DNA from: Aliidongia dinghuensis
GTDB taxonomy: Bacteria; Pseudomonadota; Alphaproteobacteria; ATCC43930; CGMCC-115725
Direction of reading: 5' to 3'
Assembly (NCBI RefSeq): GCF_014643535.1
Contig: NZ_BMJQ01000006.1
Location: forward strand, 310,001 to 374,000
Length of the DNA stretch: 64,000 nt
A model generated the notes under the pieces. It was not told where the DNA came from. It did no database searches and saw only the letters and a program-made list of their open reading frames with translations. The first letter of the stretch is position 1, and every line of letters starts with the position of its first letter. Below are positions 55,658-63,620 of the stretch, one piece after another. Made by a program: the position numbers and the translations under genes.

Positions 55658-56452
55658 ATGACCGGCACATCCATTTCCGAGCGGTTGGCCGACGGCGACC
55701 TGACCACCGCCGTCGCAGAGGCGACCGAGGCCGTCAAGGCGGCGCCCGCCGACACGGCCGCCCGCGGCCTCCTGGCGGAGCTCCTGTGCCTCGCCGGCCA
55801 GCTCGAGCGGGCGGATACGCATTTCGGCCTGATCGGGACGCAGGATCCCGGTGCCGCCATGGGGGTCTCTCTGTTGCGCAAGCTGGTCCGAGCCGAGGCC
55901 GCGCGCAGCGACTGGCACCAGGCCGGCCGGCTGCCCGAGGTCCTGGGCGAAACCCGCGTCGACCTGCGCCCTTATGTCGAGGCCGGCCTGGCATTGCGTC
56001 TCGGCGAAGCCGCGCGGGCGGGCGAACTGCTCGCTCAAGCCGAGACGGCGCGCGTGCCGCGGGCCGGCCGATGCAACGATCGGCCGTTCGAGGATTTTCG
56101 CGACCTCGACGACCGGTACGGCGGCTTCATCGAGGTGCTGACGGGAGCCGGCGACTACCGCTGGGTGGCACTGGACGCCGTCCGCCGCATCCGCTTCGCA
56201 GCACCACGCCGGCCCCGCGACCTCTTGTGGCGCGAGGCGGAGCTCGAGCTCACCGACGATCTCACCGGCACGGTCTATCTGCCGGCGATCTACATGGGCG
56301 CGCCCGACGATGACGATCCGCTCAGGCTCGGGCGGACGAGCACCTGGGTCGAAGCCGCACCCGGCTTGGTGTGCGGCAAGGGCCAGCGCTGCTTTCTCGC
56401 GGGCGAGGAGAGCGTCGGCGCCCTCGACCTCGAAACGATCGAATTCGGCTGA
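55658..56452 (+). CDS. tagJ: T6SS accessory protein TagJ (ImpE/SciE)
   Basis: A 264-residue ImpE-family protein. The N-terminal half is TPR-like (AAPADTAARGLLAELLCLAGQLERAD), followed by the conserved NDRPFEDFRDLDDRYGGFIEV and RPRDLLWREAEL. TagJ proteins bind the N-terminus of TssB and may modulate sheath recycling by ClpV. It lies between the second tssC-like gene and tssE. Two GGGGAAACGAG repeats sit in the 61-base gap before it. Confidence 0.9.
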   Translation: MTGTSISERLADGDLTTAVAEATEAVKAAPADTAARGLLAELLCLAGQLERADTHFGLIGTQDPGAAMGVSLLRKLVRAEAARSDWHQAGRLPEVLGETRVDLRPYVEAGLALRLGEAARAGELLAQAETARVPRAGRCNDRPFEDFRDLDDRYGGFIEVLTGAGDYRWVALDAVRRIRFAAPRRPRDLLWREAELELTDDLTGTVYLPAIYMGAPDDDDPLRLGRTSTWVEAAPGLVCGKGQRCFLAGEESVGALDLETIEFG

Positions 56453-56457
56453 CCGCC

Positions 56458-56949
56458 ATGACCCGCACCACCGCCGCGGTCATGCCGTCCGTGCTCGACC
56501 GGCTGCTCGACGAAGTCCCCACGGGAAACAAGACCGCCAAACCGTCCCGCGGCGTGCTCGTCGCGTCGATCCGGCAGACGTTGCAGCGCGACCTCGAATG
56601 GCTGCTCAATACCCGCCGGCGGCCGCTGGGTGCGGCCGGCAAGGAACTGGCCGAGCTCAAGACCGCGCTCCCCGCCTACGGCATCCCCGACTTCACGACC
56701 CGGGACCTGAGCTCCGAGACGCAACGCAAGGCGTTCGCCCGCGCCCTCGAGCAGGCCATCCGCCATTTCGAACCGCGGCTCGCGTCGGTGTCGGTCTCGA
56801 TCGCCGACCGGGGCGGGCTCGAGCGGCGCTTGCGCTTCCGCATCGATGCCTTGATCCGCGTCGAGCCGGCGCCGGAACCGGTCGCCTTCGTCTCGCAGCT
56901 CGATCCCGCGACGCAGAACTTCACCATCCGGGCGGCTGATCATGAGTGA
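56458..56949 (+). CDS. tssE: T6SS baseplate protein TssE (gp25-like)
   Basis: A 163-residue lysozyme-fold wedge protein of the gp25 family. VMPSVLDRLLDE near the start, the core SIRQTLQRDLEWLLNTRRRP and YGIPDFTTRDL identify it, and the C-terminal part has RIDALIRVEPAPEPV. It sits at the base of the sheath. The ATG at 56458 is 5 bases after the tagJ stop; the end overlaps tssF by 8 bases. Confidence 0.92.
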   Translation: MTRTTAAVMPSVLDRLLDEVPTGNKTAKPSRGVLVASIRQTLQRDLEWLLNTRRRPLGAAGKELAELKTALPAYGIPDFTTRDLSSETQRKAFARALEQAIRHFEPRLASVSVSIADRGGLERRLRFRIDALIRVEPAPEPVAFVSQLDPATQNFTIRAADHE

Positions 56950-58759
56950 CGCGTTCCTGCGCTACTACAACCAGGAACTTGGCCACATCCGCCGGCAGAG
57001 CGCCGAATTCGCCGCGGCCAACCCGAAGGTCGCGGGCCATCTGCGCTTGAGCCAGACCGCCGTCGACGATCCCCATGTCGCGCGCCTCATCGAAGCCTTC
57101 GCGTATCTGACCGCGCGCGTGCGCCTCAAGCTCGACGACGATTTTCCCGAACTGACCGACGCGCTCCTCAGCGTCCTCTACCCGCACCACCTGGCGCCGG
57201 TGCCATCGACCGCGATCCTGCAGTTCCGCCCCCGGCCCGAGCTCGACAAGCCCTATCTGGTGCCGGCTCTGACCGAGGTCGAGAGCGAGCCGGTCGATGG
57301 CGAGCCCTGCCGCTTCCGCACCACCATGCCGGTCGAGCTCTGGCCAGTCCAGGTGGTGAGCGCCAGCCTCGCCGGCCGCCCTTTCCCTGCCCCTGAGAAC
57401 CCGGCCGGCGCCGAGGCGAAATCGATCCTGCGCCTGACGCTCGCCTGCACCGATCCCGAAGTCACCTTCACCGACCTCGGCGTCGATCGCCTGCGCTTCT
57501 TCCTCAATCTGCAGCCGCAGGTCGCTTTCCGGCTCTACGAGCTCCTGTTCAACCATGTCCTGTCGGTGGCGCTGGCCGACGGCCCCGAGGATAAGAGCCC
57601 AGTGCGGCTCGGGCGCGAGCGCATCGGCGCGGTCGGCTTCGAGCCGGACGAGGGCGTGCTGCCCTACTCGCCCCGCTCGTTCCTGGGCTACCGGCTCTTG
57701 ACCGAGCTCTTCGCCTTCCCCGAGAAGTTCCTGTTCTTCGACCTCTCGGGCTTGAGCGCCAAATCGCTGCGCCAGGCCGGCAACAAGCTTGAGGTCTTCT
57801 TCTATCTCGACTGCCCACCGCCCGATGGCGCGCGCCTCATCAACGGCGCGGCTTTCGCGCTCGGCTGCACGCCAATCGTCAACCTGTTCAAGCAGGCGGC
57901 CGAGCCGATCCTGCTCGACCACAGCCAGACGGAGTATCACGTGCTGGCCGACGCCCGCCGGCCGCAGGCGCGCGAGATCTATTCGATCGACCGGGTGAGC
58001 GCCACCTCGCCGGCCGGCGAACGCGCGGAGTTCCTGCCGCTCTATGGCACCCATCACGGCGGCGGCGCACCCGGCCGCCACTACTGGTTCGCCACGCGGC
58101 GAGGACGCGGCGGCCAGGAACGCTCGAGCGAAATGTATCTCTCGCTCGTCGATCTGGCACTCGATCCCTCGGTGCCGGCCGACTGGACGGTCTCGGTCGA
58201 GACGACCTGCTCCAACCGCGACCTGCCGGCGCGCCTGCCCTATGGCGGCAGCCACCCGCGCTTCATTCTTGCCGCGGGCACCGCGCCGATCTTCGACCTG
58301 GCCTGCCTCACGCCGCCCAACCGCGTGCTACGCCCGCAGAGCGGCGACGGCGCGCGCTGGCGGCTGATTTCGCAGCTGAGCCTCAACCACCTCTCGCTGC
58401 TCGACGGTCCGGAGCCTGCGAGCGCGCTCAAGGAAATGCTGGCGCTCTACGATGTACGGGAAGCGCCGGAGACGCGGGCGATCATAGACAGCGTGCACGC
58501 CATCGACCATCGGCGCGGCACCGCGCGCGCACCCATCGCCGACATGCCCGCCATCTGTCGCGGCATCGATATCGACCTGACGCTCGACCGCGAACGGGCC
58601 GGCACGCTCGGCACGTTCCTGCCGGCCGCGGTGCTGGAGCGCTTCTTCGCGCTCTATTGCGGTATCAATTCCTTCAGCCGCGTCACACTCCGCGCCAAGG
58701 GCCACGCCGAGCCCGTCTGCCGCTTCCCGGCCCGCGCCGGCGCCCGGCTCACGCTATGA
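56942..58759 (+). CDS. tssF: T6SS baseplate protein TssF
   Basis: A 605-residue baseplate subunit. The N-terminus FLRYYNQELGHIRRQSAEFA and the segment LDDDFPELTDALLSVLYPHH are diagnostic, as is the C-terminal FFALYCGINSFSRVTL. With TssG and TssK it forms the wedge. Its stop lies in the first unit of a 14-base duplication that once overlapped the tssG start. Confidence 0.95.
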   Translation: MSDAFLRYYNQELGHIRRQSAEFAAANPKVAGHLRLSQTAVDDPHVARLIEAFAYLTARVRLKLDDDFPELTDALLSVLYPHHLAPVPSTAILQFRPRPELDKPYLVPALTEVESEPVDGEPCRFRTTMPVELWPVQVVSASLAGRPFPAPENPAGAEAKSILRLTLACTDPEVTFTDLGVDRLRFFLNLQPQVAFRLYELLFNHVLSVALADGPEDKSPVRLGRERIGAVGFEPDEGVLPYSPRSFLGYRLLTELFAFPEKFLFFDLSGLSAKSLRQAGNKLEVFFYLDCPPPDGARLINGAAFALGCTPIVNLFKQAAEPILLDHSQTEYHVLADARRPQAREIYSIDRVSATSPAGERAEFLPLYGTHHGGGAPGRHYWFATRRGRGGQERSSEMYLSLVDLALDPSVPADWTVSVETTCSNRDLPARLPYGGSHPRFILAAGTAPIFDLACLTPPNRVLRPQSGDGARWRLISQLSLNHLSLLDGPEPASALKEMLALYDVREAPETRAIIDSVHAIDHRRGTARAPIADMPAICRGIDIDLTLDRERAGTLGTFLPAAVLERFFALYCGINSFSRVTLRAKGHAEPVCRFPARAGARLTL

Positions 58760-58773
58760 GGCTCACGCTATGA
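58746..58773 (+). repeat. 14-base tandem duplication at the tssF/tssG junction
   Basis: GGCTCACGCTATGA occurs at 58746-58759 and again at 58760-58773. Each unit contains ATGA. tssF stops in the first unit and tssG starts in the second, so removing one unit would give the standard four-base overlap. Confidence 0.85.
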
Positions 58774-59924
58774 CCACGGTCGCCCTGCAGCCCGGAGGAC
58801 AACCAGAGGGGCAACCCGTGGCATCGCCCCCGGGGCTGCTCGCCCAGCTGCAGACGGCGCCAGAGCAGTTCGAGCTGTTCCGTGCAGTCCAGATCCTGGA
58901 GCAGTTCCTCGCCCGGATGGCACCGAATGACGCCGGCGACGATCCGGGTGCCACCGCGGATATGCCGGCCGGGCCCGCCATCCGCTTCTCGAGCCATCAG
59001 TCGTTGAGCTTTCCGCCGACGGAAGTGCGCGGGCTTGAAAGCCGCCGCCCCCACGATCGAACGAGCGACGTACGGCTGATCGTCAACCTCATGGGCCTGA
59101 CCGGGTCGCTGGGCGCCCTGCCGCAGGTCTATAGCGAGCTGGCACTCCGGGCGCTTCACGCGCGCAATCCAGCCTTCACTCAGTTCCTCGACCTGTTCAA
59201 CGATCGGCTGATCCGGCTGCTTCACGAGGCCTGGCGCCGATACCGGCTGCCGGCGCTCACCGAAACGCACGGACGCGCCGGCACCGACCCGGCCCGCGCC
59301 ATCCTCTATGCCATCGCCGGCTTGGGCCAGCCGAGCCTGCGCAACCGCCTCAGGCTCGAGGACGAGCCGCTCGCCTATTACGCCGGCTTGTTCGGCCAGA
59401 TGCCGAAATCGGCGATCTCGCTGGAACAGCTCATCGCCGACTTCACCGGCCTGCCGGTGCGCATCGAGCAGTTCCAGGCCCGCCGGGTCGCGATACCGCT
59501 CACGGAACAGACCGCCGTGCCGGCGACGGACGCGGGCGGCAGCTTCAACCAGCTGGGCGTCGACGCAATCGTCGGCGAAGCGATGCTCGACGTGCAGGGC
59601 TGTTTCCGCGTGGTGCTGGGCGCGCTGACATATCCGAATTTCCTGGCATATCTGCCGGGCCGGCCGGCGGTCCTGCGGCTCAACGACCTGGTCAGAACCT
59701 ATGTCGGGCCGGATTTCTCCTACGAGATCCAGCTGGTGCTCCGGCGGGACCAGATCCCGCCGTGCATCCTGCCCGAGGAGGCCACATCCGAGGGGGCCAT
59801 GACCGGCGGGCCGCGGCTCGGGTGGAACAGCTGGGTTACGTCCCTGCCGCCGCTCGTCGACGCCGGCGACGCCGTGTTCGACGCGGACGGCATGGTGCGC
59901 GTGGTCGCGAGCGCGTTCGAGTAG
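58770..59924 (+). CDS. tssG: T6SS baseplate protein TssG
   Basis: A 384-residue baseplate subunit. QTAPEQFELFRAVQILEQ, the IRFSSHQSLSFPPTEV segment, VNLMGLTGSLGALPQVYSEL and the C-terminal FLAYLPGRPAVLRLNDLVR identify TssG. It completes the TssE/F/G/K wedge and ends the tssA-G operon. It is convergent with the ADP-ribosylglycohydrolase gene, 25 bases apart. Confidence 0.94.
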   Translation: MTTVALQPGGQPEGQPVASPPGLLAQLQTAPEQFELFRAVQILEQFLARMAPNDAGDDPGATADMPAGPAIRFSSHQSLSFPPTEVRGLESRRPHDRTSDVRLIVNLMGLTGSLGALPQVYSELALRALHARNPAFTQFLDLFNDRLIRLLHEAWRRYRLPALTETHGRAGTDPARAILYAIAGLGQPSLRNRLRLEDEPLAYYAGLFGQMPKSAISLEQLIADFTGLPVRIEQFQARRVAIPLTEQTAVPATDAGGSFNQLGVDAIVGEAMLDVQGCFRVVLGALTYPNFLAYLPGRPAVLRLNDLVRTYVGPDFSYEIQLVLRRDQIPPCILPEEATSEGAMTGGPRLGWNSWVTSLPPLVDAGDAVFDADGMVRVVASAFE

Positions 59925-59949
59925 GGGCGCGGGAGGCTTTGTCGGTCTC

Positions 59950-61047
59950 TCAAGCCGCGGGCGCCGTATCGAACAGCTTGGCAGCCATATCGACCAGACG
60001 GTCGTGCCAAGCGATTCGCGCCCGCCAACGTTCGGGAATGGCCTCGACGCCGTAGAGCGCCCCGGCCAGTTGCCCCGCGGCGGCTGCGACGCTGTCGGCA
60101 TCGTCGGCCAAGTTGGCCGCCGTCAGCACCGCATCCTCGAAATTATCGGTCGTCCAGACCGACCATAGGGCGGCCTCGAGCGTATCGATGACATAGCCGG
60201 ACGAGCGGATCCGGTCGCGCGTCTTTTGCTTATACTCGCCGGCGTTGATGATCATGACCCGAGGCTGAACCGGCAGAACCTTCGGCGCCAGCACCTCCTC
60301 CTTCGAGGCCCCGTTCAGCGCATGCCACAGCAGGATGCCGAAGAACTGGCAAGCCGAGAGCACCTCGGCGGCATTGTGGGTCGTTCGGCTCTGGGCCTGG
60401 GACAGCGTCCACACGCGTTCCAGCGACCGACGGTAATAAATCGCGAGCGGCGCTAGGCGCACGAGTGAGCCGTTGCCAGCGCTGCTCGGGTCGGCACTGC
60501 CCGATTGCGGACGGCCCGACTGCAGATAAGCTTCAAGCGCGTCGCGCGTTGTGATGCCGATATCGAAGCAGCGCCCGTTCACACTGTTCTCGCCGTTCCG
60601 GTACCAGCGCGCGAGCCGGGCGGCAAAATCGGCCGGCACAAAGCTGCGCTCGGCAAGCAGACTGTCGGCGAGGCACAGGGCGGTGCTCGTATCGTCGGTC
60701 CATTCACCCGGCTGCAAATGGAACGGGCCGCCGCCGACCATATCGGTCACTCGAGCCTCGTCGCGACGGCGGAATTCGAGCGTCGTCCCGACGGCGTCGC
60801 CAACAGCCAACCCCAGCAACGCGCCAACCGCCCGGCCCTTGCGCGTCGCTTCCGCCACGCCCTCATAGGCAGACGGCAGGAGCCAAACGGGAATGGCTGG
60901 GTCCACCCCTTCACGGACCTCTCGCGCGGCCGGCAGCGCCGGATCCTGCATCCGTCGGGCAACGGCGTACGAGGTCGGCGGCAGGAACATATCGTAGCGC
61001 CGCGCGTAGGCTGCGACGGTTTCGGTGGGATCCCTGAGATCGATCAA
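59950..61047 (-). CDS. ADP-ribosylglycohydrolase, immunity protein to the ADP-ribosyltransferase effector (Tri1-like)
   Basis: A 365-residue ADP-ribosylglycohydrolase. The core begins near residue 71 (GRAVGALLGLAVGDAVG), with metal ligands in GEWTDDTSTAL (Thr117, Asp118, Asp119) and in NLADDADSVAAAAGQLAGA near 310-328. Residues 1-70 are an N-terminal extension beyond the usual family start. In Serratia Tri1 such an extension plugs the toxin active site while the enzyme also reverses ADP-ribosylation, so both modes are possible here. It overlaps the effector gene by four bases (ATGA), which argues strongly for a toxin-immunity pair. Confidence 0.85.
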   Translation of the reverse strand: MIDLRDPTETVAAYARRYDMFLPPTSYAVARRMQDPALPAAREVREGVDPAIPVWLLPSAYEGVAEATRKGRAVGALLGLAVGDAVGTTLEFRRRDEARVTDMVGGGPFHLQPGEWTDDTSTALCLADSLLAERSFVPADFAARLARWYRNGENSVNGRCFDIGITTRDALEAYLQSGRPQSGSADPSSAGNGSLVRLAPLAIYYRRSLERVWTLSQAQSRTTHNAAEVLSACQFFGILLWHALNGASKEEVLAPKVLPVQPRVMIINAGEYKQKTRDRIRSSGYVIDTLEAALWSVWTTDNFEDAVLTAANLADDADSVAAAAGQLAGALYGVEAIPERWRARIAWHDRLVDMAAKLFDTAPAA

Positions 61048-62375
61048 TGCGGAGTTTCCGTCATTTTGAGGAGCGTTGTGCCATCCGGCATCGTTGCCCG
61101 ATCCGTGACCAAGAACGGCGTATTGGGCTTGAACAGCACTTCCGCTTCCTTGGGATATTCGGACAAGAACGATATGTCGCGACCGCTTTCGCCGGCCATC
61201 TCCATTCTAGTCGTACCGCTAAACGGCGAGGTCGTGGAACTGCTGGCAAAGGCTGGATCAGCGACCGTTTCGCCCACTTGATAGTTATCAAGAACGCTCG
61301 GAGGCAAATCCGTCCCTCGGAAGCTCGTGCCGGAAAACGGCGGCAGCTTGTCGAGCCCGCTCTCTATGTGTGTTTGGAAGGCGCTTAACTCAGGGGTCAT
61401 CGGCTGCAGTCCTCGGAGGGCCGGGTTGATCGCCGAATACCCCTCGTTTGTGGTGTAGCCATAAATCGCGCCGACCTCGTCGTCCGACAGGTGGCTCACG
61501 TCAACGCCGTTCCGAGCCGCATTCGCGCGCCCCGCCGCGGTCCATTCAGCCGCTGCATCTTCGCCCACAGCCTGTGAGAGCGGCATGGTGGGCTTGGAAG
61601 GCGGCAGAGATTCTCCGGAACTTTCAGCTGGAACGGAGTCTTCGACCGGCGCCCTGGCCCCGCCCGCCCGGTCCTCGAGCGCGCGGGCGACGGCCTTGGC
61701 GCCGCTTTGGAGCGCGCGGCTGAAGCCTTGCGCTTCGATCTCGGCCAGCGCCGGGCCGATGGCGCGGGCGAGGCCGCCGATGGCCGGGACGAGCGGCAGG
61801 ATGATCGCGGCCCAGCGCACCCAGCCCGGCACCTCGCTCGCGATCTCGCCGACCGTCGTGGTGCCGCCGCCGATGAACACGTTCTGCGACGCCTCGACCA
61901 CGGCGCCGCCGCAATGGATCTTGTCGTGCAGCCGGGACGCCGGCAGGCCGTTGATGAAGACCGAGTCCGAGCCCTGGGCGAGCGTGCTGCCGTCGCAGCT
62001 CACCTTGTCGTTCACCCGGGCCGCCGCCTTGCCGTTGATGATGACGGTGGGCGAGCCTTGCGTGATCTTGCCGCTGGGCGAGCCGAAGCTCTCGCCGCCC
62101 AGTTTCTCGCCAATCTCCTCGGCCTTGCTGGTGAGCCAGCCGCCGACGACCAGGTTGACGGCGAGTTCGCCCACCGTCACCGCGGCACCGGCGACGAGCG
62201 GCGTCGCAAGCCCGGCGGTCGCGACCTCGGCGGCGACCGCCGTTGCCACGGCGCCCACGACCAGCGCCACGCCGATCGCGGCCGCGACGCCGACGAGTGC
62301 CCCCGCGATGAAGCCGCCCAGCGCATGGGTATGGGCGACCGGGTCGTCGAAGCGGGCGGCGCCGATTTCGGCCAT
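61044..62375 (-). CDS. prePAAR/PAAR effector with C-terminal ADP-ribosyltransferase domain (Tre1-like)
   Basis: A 443-residue T6SS effector. Residues 6-15 (AARFDDPVAH) fit the prePAAR motif AARxxDxxxH; hydrophobic helices at about 20-50 and 55-80 and again at 185-208 flank a PAAR domain (about 100-172: TVIINGKAAARVNDKVSC; SVFINGLPASRLHDKIHCGG), which caps VgrG. The C-terminus (about 300-443) has the R-S-E ADP-ribosyltransferase pattern: Arg353 in SFRGTDLP, FASSSTTS at 377-383, and Glu410-x-Glu412 in PKEAEVLF. It would modify a protein in the target cell. The ATG at 62375 gives prePAAR at the N-terminus; upstream frame is shadow. Confidence 0.85.
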   Translation of the reverse strand: MAEIGAARFDDPVAHTHALGGFIAGALVGVAAAIGVALVVGAVATAVAAEVATAGLATPLVAGAAVTVGELAVNLVVGGWLTSKAEEIGEKLGGESFGSPSGKITQGSPTVIINGKAAARVNDKVSCDGSTLAQGSDSVFINGLPASRLHDKIHCGGAVVEASQNVFIGGGTTTVGEIASEVPGWVRWAAIILPLVPAIGGLARAIGPALAEIEAQGFSRALQSGAKAVARALEDRAGGARAPVEDSVPAESSGESLPPSKPTMPLSQAVGEDAAAEWTAAGRANAARNGVDVSHLSDDEVGAIYGYTTNEGYSAINPALRGLQPMTPELSAFQTHIESGLDKLPPFSGTSFRGTDLPPSVLDNYQVGETVADPAFASSSTTSPFSGTTRMEMAGESGRDISFLSEYPKEAEVLFKPNTPFLVTDRATMPDGTTLLKMTETPH

Positions 62376-62389
62376 GGGCGTTCCGGCGC

Positions 62390-62869
62390 TCAGCCCTGGG
62401 CGGTTTCGGCCGCCGGGACCGCCGCGGCGATCGGGCGGAACCCGGCGATGATCTGCAGCAGCCGTCGCCGGAGCGGGTCCGGCATGGGCGCCGGATGGGT
62501 GGCGGTGAAGATCACGAGGCGCTGCCCGCCGGCCGAAACACAGCAGATAACCTGGTCCATCGGCCCCTCGGGCGCGCGCCACCGGGCGCAGATCGCCTCT
62601 GAGCGCTGGTCCGGATAGAGGATGGGCACGGTCGCGGTCACCTGGAATTCCTTGAGCTCCGCCGCCAGGCGACGCATCTGGTCGTGGACGTAGCCCGCCA
62701 CGGTCCAGCCGAGCGGCAGCTTTTCCCGGGTGACGACGAGGCTGGTCGCGGCATGGCCGTGGCCCGGCACGCGCAGCACGTTGATCGTGTGATCTTCCCA
62801 GTCGCCGGGGACGTCGACCGGCAGGGTTCCTTCATTCAGCCAATAGAGCGGATGTTCCGTGTCGCTCAT
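62390..62869 (-). CDS. Eag family T6SS effector chaperone (DUF1795)
   Basis: A 159-residue DUF1795 (EagT6-like) protein. It starts MSDTEHPLYWLNEGTLPVDV, continues DWEDHTINVLRVPG, and has the C-terminal PMPDPLRRRLLQIIAGF. Eag chaperones bind the N-terminal transmembrane helices and prePAAR motif of PAAR effectors and load them on VgrG. It stops 14 bases before the effector start, the usual order. An EcfG-like promoter lies 65-90 bases upstream. Confidence 0.85.
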   Translation of the reverse strand: MSDTEHPLYWLNEGTLPVDVPGDWEDHTINVLRVPGHGHAATSLVVTREKLPLGWTVAGYVHDQMRRLAAELKEFQVTATVPILYPDQRSEAICARWRAPEGPMDQVICCVSAGGQRLVIFTATHPAPMPDPLRRRLLQIIAGFRPIAAAVPAAETAQG

Positions 62870-62933
62870 CGCGGATCCAACGACTGCCAAGGGGAACAGG
62901 GCGGGAGGATGGGGGCGAATGCCCGCGGTGAGG

Positions 62934-62959
62934 AACAACCCGCTCAGACAGAAGGTTCC
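62934..62959 (-). promoter_or_regulatory. GGAAC-N17-TGTT promoter upstream of the eag-effector-immunity operon (EcfG-like)
   Basis: On the minus strand GGAAC (62959-62955) is followed after 17 bases by TGTT (62937-62934). GCTGGAACCTT and CGGGTTGTT are identical to those of the vgrG promoter although the spacer between them differs. Confidence 0.55.
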
Positions 62960-63096
62960 AGCCGTCGACAATTTAAACGCGTAAGCTCAGCCGGCTGATG
63001 ATCCGGCATCGGATCGAGGTGCTGGAGGGCCTCGCCGGGCATTTAGCCGGGCGCTTCGCTCCCGACGAATTCGCGAGGCCTGTCGAAAGAAAGAAA

Positions 63097-63573
63097 ATGG
63101 TAAAGTTGATTGAGTTGCAGGACGCGGACTTCGACTGGCTTCTCAGCGAAAACGCCCCGACGCGAGGCGGGCTTATACCGACCGCTGGCGGCGTTGACCA
63201 ACCATTCGTCCTTAACTTGGTTCGCCGGATGACCAGACGGCTCGCAGAGGCTGGATGCCGCGGCGCGTGGATGGTGGTCGCAGACACCGAAGTTGTCGGA
63301 TTGTGTAGCTACAAGGCTCCCCCGTCGGAAGGCCAAGCCGAGATCGGGTACGGGATCGCTGCGAGCCGGAGGAATCTCGGATACGCAACCTTTGCAGTCC
63401 AAGCGATTATCGAAGCGGCCCGGAAAGAGGGCGCATTAGAGGCTCTGGTCGCTGAGACAGCCGCTGCGAATCCTTCGTCCGAACGCGTGCTTGAAAAGAA
63501 TGGATTTTGCCGAGTAGGCCAACGCGATGGCCCGGACGACGGCCCAACGAACATGTGGAGGCTGGTGTTGTAG
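63097..63573 (+). CDS. GNAT-family N-acetyltransferase
   Basis: A 158-residue acetyltransferase. The GNAT core is visible as WMVVADTEVVGLCSYK, then EIGYGIAASRRNLGYATFAVQ (acetyl-CoA loop) and SSERVLEKNGFCRVGQRD at the end. The substrate is unknown. An ATG at 62998 in the same frame would add 33 residues unlike the family; the ATG at 63097 is preceded by GAAAGAAAGAAA and begins at the domain, so I prefer it. The first part is clearly lower in GC than the flanks, a sign of separate origin. Confidence 0.75.
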   Translation: MVKLIELQDADFDWLLSENAPTRGGLIPTAGGVDQPFVLNLVRRMTRRLAEAGCRGAWMVVADTEVVGLCSYKAPPSEGQAEIGYGIAASRRNLGYATFAVQAIIEAARKEGALEALVAETAAANPSSERVLEKNGFCRVGQRDGPDDGPTNMWRLVL

Positions 63574-63620
63574 CTTTGCCGCGCAGGTCGGCCTCACACT
63601 TTTGCGATCCCGGCAGTCCG

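Noticed and set aside
62998..63096. N-terminal extension of the GNAT gene from the ATG at 62998
   Set aside because: No ribosome-binding site and no resemblance to the family; the domain begins at the ATG at 63097. It stays possible.
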